Positions 57,162 to 64,000 of a DNA stretch of 64,000 nucleotides are shown piece by piece. The DNA is from Coniferiporia sulphurascens (taxonomy: Eukaryota > Basidiomycota > Agaricomycetes > Hymenochaetales > Hymenochaetaceae), in the NCBI GenBank assembly GCA_002794785.1, contig NBBA01000001.1:3658001-3722000 (forward strand), given 5' to 3'. The translations under genes were made by a program, and so were the position numbers. The notes beneath the pieces were generated by a model. The model was not told the DNA's origin, searched no databases, and saw only the letters and a program-made list of their open reading frames with translations. Every line of letters starts with the position of its first letter. The stretch's first letter is position 1.

Positions 57162-59048
57162 ATGCTCGGCGACGACGAGGATGTGTTCGAAAGTGTTGCT
57201 TGGGAGACTCCGTCCGCCGGATATACGACTGCTGAAACCCCAACACCCGCTGGGCCTGGCTTCAAACAGAGTACTGACCCAGAAGATGCTGCGGAAGAGC
57301 GCGGTCCGCATGATCCCAAGTGGGAGGGCTACCTCATTACCAGCGTCCAGGATCCTATAAAGGAACTCGCGGAGACGAAGGATGCGTATGTATCTTATCT
57401 GGTTTCCGCAAGGGTTTGTTTCCGGTGCTTTACTTGATGGGCGAATACTGCTACTAACTATACACGCCGCACATTCATAGACCAGTCTGCCCATATTCTC
57501 TTCACAGACCACCTCAGTACGAAGACGCTTTCAGGACTTTGTCTTCTTGCGGGAACATCTTGTGAAGGACTTCCCGGCTTGCGTAGTGCCGCCGTTACCC
57601 GAGAAGCATCGAATTGGTGCGTCTTCGGAGACACTGCAATCCACATAATACTACTAATACCTTTCTCTCAGAATACGTCACTGGGGATCGCTTCAGCCAG
57701 GAATTCCTTGAGCGCCGTCGTCAAGAGTAAGCGCTCACTTCCCTTTAGGGTACTCTAGCTAATCCCCACTAGTCTCGACCTGTTCCTTAAACGACTGTCT
57801 CGTCACCCAACGTTGCAACGGAGCACGCTAGTCCGGGCGTTCCTCGAGTCAACAGAATGGGTATGTTCATACTTAGTTAGCGATTTCATCTTTGCATTGA
57901 CCATCCCCATCCCGCAAAGCATGTGACGATGCACCAGCACGTTGCGCATCCTCCAGGGTTGGACCCGAGTCCGGGTGTCTTGGACAACATCTCCGACACA
58001 CTCCTCAATGCATTCGCCAAGCTACGTAAACCAGACGAACGCTTCCTCGCCATGCGTGACGGCGTCGACAAGTCTGCGGAAGGCCTCCACAGCTCCGAGC
58101 GCATCTGGAACCGCCTGCGTACACGTACCAGTGGTGAGTATATCCCTACGTTGTGCCCCTGCATATATGTCTGCTTGTGTCTGAGGCTAAAGAGATGGAA
58201 ATCCTGAATCTGGGGAAGACCTCACTTCCGACTACCACGACCTTGCAGTCGCCGTCCAGGGCCTCGGTTTCCTTGAGTCCGGCATTACGGATCCACTAAA
58301 CCACTTTTCGAACACTTTGCTGGAGTTCTCTGCATTACTCCGCCACCAGGTGAACATCTCTTGTTCCCTACTCCTTAATATACTCCCTTGCTGACTATTT
58401 TGTCGAAGACAACGTCAACAACGGACCCATTCCTAATGCAGTTGCGGTCGCTCATCGCATACTCGCATGCTCACCGTGCCGTACTGAGGCTGCGCGACCA
58501 AAAGCAGCTCGACTTCGAGGAGCTGTCCAACTACTTGTCCGGGGTCACTCTCGAACGAGACCGACTATCTGCAGTCATTTCGGGGCGTGCGGGCAGCACC
58601 GGTCTCGGTTTGGGCGCATACTTACGCGACAGGGTAGACGCTTTGCGTGGTGCCGACGATGACCGGAGCAGGGTTGAGCGCATGAAAAAGTTAGATACAA
58701 AGATTAAAGAGGTTCGTGGCAGCCATTCCAGTTTGTTTTGTCGCGTGAGTTAATTAAAGTTCCGGTTTATTCACCCAGTTACAAGAGGCCGTTACCACTG
58801 CGCATGAGACATCCGACGCATTTAGCGACGAGACACTCAAGGAGCAGGCCATCTTTCAACGCGCGAAGGAGGTGGAAATGAAGGAGATGCTGGGCTCTCT
58901 AGCTGACGGGCAAATTGAGATGTATAAATCGGTATGCTGCTTTCCACCCTTTGTCTTGAACAGACTCTTACACTCGACCCATTCACAGTCCATTGAAGAA
59001 TGGGAGCGAATCATTCCGATCTTACAGCGCATTCGCGTGGACGTTTAA
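57162..59048 (+). CDS. SNX4: Sorting nexin Snx4/Atg24 (PX-BAR)
   Basis: PX-BAR sorting nexin for endosome-to-Golgi recycling and selective autophagy. Exons: 57162-57413, 57481-57616, 57672-57726, 57773-57860, 57920-58133, 58195-58349, 58409-58711, 58779-58931 and 58989-59048; 471 aa, in phase. The PX domain spans about residues 50-170, with SVRRRFQDFVFLREHL, the proline loop PPLPEKHRIE, and FLERRRQDLDLFLKRLSRHP, which supplies the phosphoinositide-binding arginines. The BAR-like helical part follows (VLDNISDTLLNAFAKLRKPD, SLIAYSHAHRAVLRLRDQKQ, and SSIEEWERIIPILQRIRVDV at the C-terminus). The acidic N-terminus starts MLGDDEDVFESVAWETPSAG. Length suits Snx4 rather than Snx41/Atg20. Confidence 0.93.
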
Positions 59049-59158
59049 CTGTATTGTATTAGGAGTATTATACCCACAATTCCGTTAATGTTTTTACTGC
59101 TTTTTCATTTATAGTACTAATTGACACAATCATATGACGGATAAACAATTCAACGGCC

Positions 59159-62100
59159 TCATAATGGACCGTAAACGCGCTCGTAATCAGTTTTCCATTC
59201 GTTGAAACCCTTGAAGGGGACTTCACCGCACAGCCTTTTAGTGATGCGGTGAATCTCATCCAGAGACTGGTACAAACAGACATTAGCCTAGTGTAGTCAT
59301 ATAGTCGCTGATAGCGTACCTGAATGACCTGCGAGACTGCGACAACGCCTGTAGAGAAATAAAGGAACTCCAGCGAGTTGGCCCGCTCAACGTAGCTACC
59401 CTGCTCTGGCTCTTTTTCCGCGCGCGCCATGGCATCATGCGTGTGGTGGTAAAGCAGTCGATCGAATAAGGATGTAGGCAATATTTGGTGCATGGGCTCG
59501 CCTGTACGCAGAGATTGTGAAACCAGTGCGAAAGTCGACATGACGTCAGTCATCTGGAGGAAGTAAGATTAGGTTACTTGGGGCGCCGCGTGTAAAAGCA
59601 TATCTGCTCACGAAATTTGGATTTAGGATCGTTGTCCTGCGGTTCAGAGATAACTTCCAAGTGGGGTCCAGATGCTGCAACGCGCTGCATAGCTGTGCAT
59701 GTGCGTCAATAGCTACTCGGTACCAAGACTTGACGAAAGGCCTACCTGAGATAAGGCAGCCAACATGTCCGACTCATGGTCCAACAATTTGTTGTATTCT
59801 TCTCCGGCCAGGCGCCCCTAATATTACCTTCAAACTTTGCTGTCGCGGCTTGCGCTCGAATTGCCTGTAGCTGTTCTGAAAGTGATAATATCCTCTTGCG
59901 CAGCTGCGTAGCCCACTCAGGACTGACACTGGGAGAAATCGATGTTTTGCGTGCTTCCTCGTCCCCTCCAGACTGCGCTATGGTACGACCATCCACCAGT
60001 GGTCTCTCCTCCGAGATCCAAACGGACATGAGCGTTGAGTAAAGATTAGATAGCTCGCCTATAGCTGTAGCATTTCGAAGACGAACGGTCTTCCGGCCAG
60101 ACGCCGGAGGGAACAGCATCATAAAAGCCGCTGCAGCGAAGCCTAAGTATGTCTCCTCAGTCTGTCATCCGCATTTGGGACCCAATGAAAGAACCACATA
60201 CCGATCATCACGAGCACAAAGCGCTTCCACGCGATGGGCCAACCTATGCCGGGATTTCCAACAACGACAAGATGTGCATCAATCCACGAATAGCCAACGA
60301 TAAGTGCAAGCGTCGCCTAGGATAAAAGTCAATAAGTAACTTGAGCTTCAGAATATAGACATATAAGATGCCTTACATTGAACATTACTATGGGCAGTAG
60401 CAACGCTGGTGGGGCATTTATACGGAAGAAAATTACAGGGACGAGGAAGACTCCGAAGGCCGCCGCCACACCGTATGGATTACCATTTCCACGCCCATTT
60501 CCTGTACGTGGAAAAATCCTGGTTATGCGTTGTACACGACAAAAAGCGATTGAACTCGCCAATGTACCACACGAGCAGTCCAATAATTAGCCCACAGACA
60601 GTACCGAGGAAACGCGCCGTCATACTAGAAACACAATTAAATCCTGCGATAACAACACGACATAATATCCTCCTTACCTATAAATCTGATCAGACACGTA
60701 TACGTTCATTGTCGTCTGAGCCATGATCAGCGCCCTGAAGTCATGTTGATTATCATCACGATTAGACGGTGTAAGATATAATACGTACCATACGCCTTTC
60801 TCAACGTAGTAAAAATCTGCAAATAGTCTTCTGTAACTCATCTTTGTGAATATTTAAAAAAAAGTAGCTTACACGCAGAGGTTGGAAAGACAGCTGGAAG
60901 CCATAGAAGAATAGAGACGATAAGGTATTTTGTTGCGAACTCGATTAACGATTCAATGAGCCGCGTTCTCTTAATAGTATAGTTAAGGAAAGCTCACCAT
61001 GGCCTCTGGAGTCCTAATCCACTTGTAGATGCTATGAACGCCACCCATGGATCTCTGGAAAGCATTCGATGGTGGACGACTGTCGGGGTCACGTCCTTAA
61101 CGAAGGTAAATAATGTTAGAAGCAGAGCTGAAGCCAAGTGGGAATAAAAAACTAACTGTACGACGCCTCCTCTTCCTTTTCCTCAGGGTCTACATCAGGA
61201 ACAGTGCTTTCTCCAAGAGCCGTCTCCGTAGCGCTCCCTTTCTCCCTCCTCAATAAGAAGTTCCCGATTGCCCTTAGTCCACTAGGTGCCCAGAGTCTGC
61301 TTTTCGTTCGCTTATGTGTAGTGTGTCGAATAACCTCGAGTAAATCTAAGGTTGCGTCGGCGGATACGACAAGCTGAGAGGCGAAGGACGACGCGACCAG
61401 AAGCGAGCGTACTGGAGGCGTCTTCTTATTAGTGGCAGGATTCTCGTCGACATTACGCAGTAGCGGCAAGAACGGCTGAACAAACGTAAAACGCTTGTCC
61501 ACTTTATACGCCTCTAGACTTGAGCGCAGCCGCTCGATTGCCACATCCAGAGCCGTTTCGCTATCTGCAAGCACCTGCGAGCCTTGCTTCCATCGCCGGA
61601 CGTTTGTTTCCGCAATTACAGTCTGTGCGGCACCTAGTGCGTTCGCGCAAGCACTGCGAAGCTCAAGTGACGACTCGCGCAGGGGAGAAAGGATATCCTC
61701 AATGCGCACTCCATGCTCCGCTTCAAGTGCAAAACGGCGCGAGTTGAGCTGTCGGATGAGTTCGGTATCGCCCGCAATCTCCTCGGAGACGTCTATGCTC
61801 GGGGCAGCTGAGGCTTCCGCAGGTCTTGAGGTCGACTTAAAGAGAGATGGAGTCGAATGCTGTTTTAAGAGCTTGGGGAAAGAGTAGAATTCACCCATGC
61901 GGGCAACTAATACTCGTAACGGGTCTTCTAGAGCCCTAGCATCGTTTCCATTCCAGCGTCCCCAACTGAACTCAGCATTGATTAAACCACCCTTCTGTTC
62001 CACTTTTTGTTTTTCACAGGTATTAATCAGTGTAAAAGGTGTCAGTGGAAAAAGAGCAGACACCCACATGCTTGAACTTTGGATATGGCATCACGACGCT

Positions 62101-63288
62101 GCATAGTGCATCGCCCTACGTAGCCATTCTTGTCAGCAGCAATATCTTCGGGAGAGAGCTCTAATACGTTCCCAACCGACTCGGCGTAGGTTTTGAGTGT
62201 GCCCAAAATGGCTGTCACTGAATTGAGATAGGAGTGGTTCATCGTCTCGGGGAAGACAAAAATACAGCATACGGTCCCGATGGCCATGTAACTCCCAGTG
62301 GAAATGAGAATGGAGGATAGGATAGTGTACTCCGTATCGGGGAACAGAGGCCCGAATGTCTGTTGGCATCGATGGTTAGGCAGCAAAACGAGTATTAGCA
62401 AACCGTATCACTTACGCAGAAGATGTCGAGGAAAATTTGAGCAAATGTGAAAAAGAAAACCAAGCGCGGCCTATATGCCCTTCCGATAGCAAACAAGAAC
62501 GAGAAAACACCGAAGAAAACGCCATAAACTACTGATGAACTATCAAGAAAGCACAAAACATCAGCAGAGCCTCATCAACTAGGGAGAGCCAGAGCTTACC
62601 GGGTATCCAAGAAAAATCCCTTGAACACATCAAGTTGAAATATGGCATCGGGATTCGCAGCACCCTCAGCTCTGGAAAAGCAAATTCGTCATTAGATAGC
62701 AGAAGTATCATGACGTTAAACCATACCCTTGCTCTGCTCTTTGGTACGAGGATCTTAGCAAAATCGCGCTCCGAGCAGCAATAGCAGAACGCATGGCCGC
62801 TGCGCCGACACCCCACCCAAGTAGCATCCCTAGCATCATGAGGGAGATGGCCTATGCATGTGATCCAAACCGTAAGCACCGCAGCTAACAATCTGACACT
62901 GAGACACTTACGAAGATGAACATCTGCACGGGCATATTGGGCGGTACCATGAGGCTAGACAGGCAGCAGAAGAAACTGCTACTCGACAGAAAAAACGACG
63001 AGTCAGCTTCAAGAACACCTTGCGCGGAGCACCCATCAATCGGGATTTGTGGTGTGTCTCCGAGAGCACGTACGCGTTCCCGAGCGTCCTGAGCGACTTG
63101 TCCGGCAGAATGAGCACGAACGCTGCCCATGTCGCGAGCCAGCACCGTGCAAGTGTCTTCCAGGAACGTTTAGCGCGCAGGTTCGCGCTGACCCATGGCG
63201 GAAGCGCGTCGATGACAGCGGTGAACGAAAAGCGCGAGCTGGATTTGACGTGATTGCTCGCCTCCGTTGGCTGAACGTCTTTTGACAT
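59159..63288 (-). CDS. Aromatic-acid-exporter-like (ArAE_2/FUSC, Bre4-like) membrane protein
   Basis: Large fungal membrane protein of the ArAE_2_N/ArAE_2 family (Bre4-like). Eighteen exons: 63288-63074, 62978-62912, 62851-62727, 62671-62600, 62539-62416, 62359-62068, 62002-61157, 61095-60998, 60939-60873, 60816-60789, 60734-60678, 60624-60560, 60501-60377, 60316-60202, 60142-59746, 59692-59612, 59553-59320 and 59266-59159. The N-terminal helical bundle includes SFFCCLSSLMVPPNMPVQMF; a long soluble helical region (exon 7) is followed by a second bundle with GNGRGNGNPYGVAAAFGVFL and VGYSWIDAHLVVVGNPGIGW. About 1038 aa. Intron 60502-60559 is GC-AG. Exon 15 is one base short at a C4 run (59815-59818 on +), between …KFEGNIRG and GEEYNKLLDHESDML. 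Transport activity is family inference only. Confidence 0.85.
60502..60559 (-). other. GC-AG intron in the ArAE-like gene
   Basis: This 58-nt intron has the donor G|GCGAGT and the acceptor gtacag. It joins VWYIG to NGRGNGNPYG in phase. Candidate GT donors nearby give the wrong phase or a stop. It has the same donor hexamer as the GC-AG intron at 44142-44198. Confidence 0.75.
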
Positions 63289-63587
63289 TGTCGTCGTCGC
63301 CAGAGTATAGTATGAAATTCAGGTGGGAGAGAGCATAAGTATGCCGGCCCCGGTCAGGCTATTTAACGCCGATCTTGGCCCCAAGTCCAAGACCGGATCG
63401 ACACTTTATGTCATCGTCAAGTAGTAAGGGTAGCCGTAAAAGGCCCGGTGAGATCATTCCGGACTTCACATTTGATTAAGGGATTGATTTAAAAACAATT
63501 AGAAAAATACAGGTGATTAGTAGCATGTACCGCTATTTCTACGTTCCCGGCGAGCATTCATCTATTCGTCTCTAACTACGCATCTGT

Positions 63588-64000
63588 CTATACGTTCGGC
63601 ACCAGCCTGAAACAATTGTACATAAGATGTTGACCAGGACAGAGAAATGTCAGTTCACTCACCAGTCGTACCGAATGAGGTCATCAAAGTCTACGATGGC
63701 GGAGGTCGCGAACTGGCGGGCCTCAAGCCACACCCACAACTGCAGATTCCGTTCGAATTAGGTTAAGGTCAACTTTACAGATTCAATACTCACCTTCAAG
63801 TAGGCTCCGAGGTTACTCCTTGGTAATTCTTTCACAGACTCCATCGACTCCTGCGCAGTCATCTGCCGTCCGAGTTTCCGCAGAATTGGCAGCGCACTCT
63901 TGAATAAGTCCAGGTTTGGATTCAGCTGTCGGCCTATGCCTTCCAGCAGCAGTACAGATATCACTGTGTTCACGAAGTCGCCCTCCATCTTGACATGGTG
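63588..64000 (-). CDS. ABC1/ADCK (UbiB) family kinase-like protein, 3' part
   Basis: The C-terminal part of an atypical kinase of the ABC1/ADCK family, mitochondrial in fungi; the 5' part lies beyond the window. Exons in view are 64000-63794 (entering in frame), 63739-63663 and 63606-63588. The sequence begins HHVKMEGDFVNTVISVLLLE and continues GIGRQLNPNLDLFKSALPIL, the conserved end of the ADCK1-like subgroup, then VWLEARQFATSAIVDFDDLI and a short last exon with the stop. The last exon codes for only six residues. The catalytic motifs are outside the window, so activity cannot be judged. Confidence 0.85.

Noticed and set aside
1..64000. tRNA, rRNA, CRISPR array, riboswitch
   Set aside because: No cloverleaf with a convincing T-loop, no rRNA sequence and no regular direct repeats with spacers were seen; a covariance-model scan was not possible here.

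Overview
The window comes from a filamentous fungus, most likely a basidiomycete of the Agaricomycetes type. Almost every gene is cut by several short introns, mostly 49-77 nt, with GT-AG ends and loose branch sites, and the housekeeping genes read as fungal orthologues. I rebuilt gene models by hand from splice sites, reading-frame phase and family motifs. For most genes the summed exon length is divisible by three. The five exceptions or doubtful joins all lie at mononucleotide runs and are reported as findings.

Layout, left to right. (1) 1-6.5 kb: tail of an unknown minus-strand gene; CFD1 (cytosolic Fe-S scaffold) followed by RPB6 (subunit shared by the nuclear RNA polymerases); a 1.7 kb gap; a secreted RNase T2 gene with a frame break. 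(2) 7-17 kb: a large membrane-anchored unknown protein, an unknown minus-strand protein, then BDP1 (TFIIIB, Pol III) and the 17-exon meiotic recombinase DMC1. (3) 17.8-23 kb: divergent SURF1/SHY1 (cytochrome oxidase assembly) and SLA2 (actin-endocytosis adaptor). (4) 23-32 kb: a Ser/Pro-rich unknown protein, a duplicated-domain EthD-like protein, a pore-less voltage-sensor-like membrane protein, a poly-C/poly-A tract, and splicing factor CWC25. (5) 32-43 kb: gene-poor, with one MFS drug:H+ antiporter, one small unknown gene and one doubtful gene. (6) 43-46.5 kb: an Old Yellow Enzyme reductase and a COQ11/NDUFA9-like NAD(P)-binding protein. (7) 46.5-50 kb: nearly empty, apart from a CTTG-rich patch and a possible 71-codon gene. 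(8) 50-64 kb: a dense block with a GPR107/PTM1-type receptor, RPB2, SNX4, an aromatic-acid-exporter-like membrane protein, and the 3' end of an ABC1/ADCK kinase gene.

There is no operon-like logic. Neighbours are mostly unrelated housekeeping genes, several in divergent pairs with short shared promoters (SHY1/SLA2, RPB2/SNX4, unknown/BDP1). The most notable observations are an AT-AC intron in the GPR107-like gene, two GC-AG introns with an identical GCGAGT donor in unrelated genes, a stand-alone voltage-sensor-like protein, and a recurring pattern of one-base frame breaks at homopolymers, which points to assembly error rather than gene decay.
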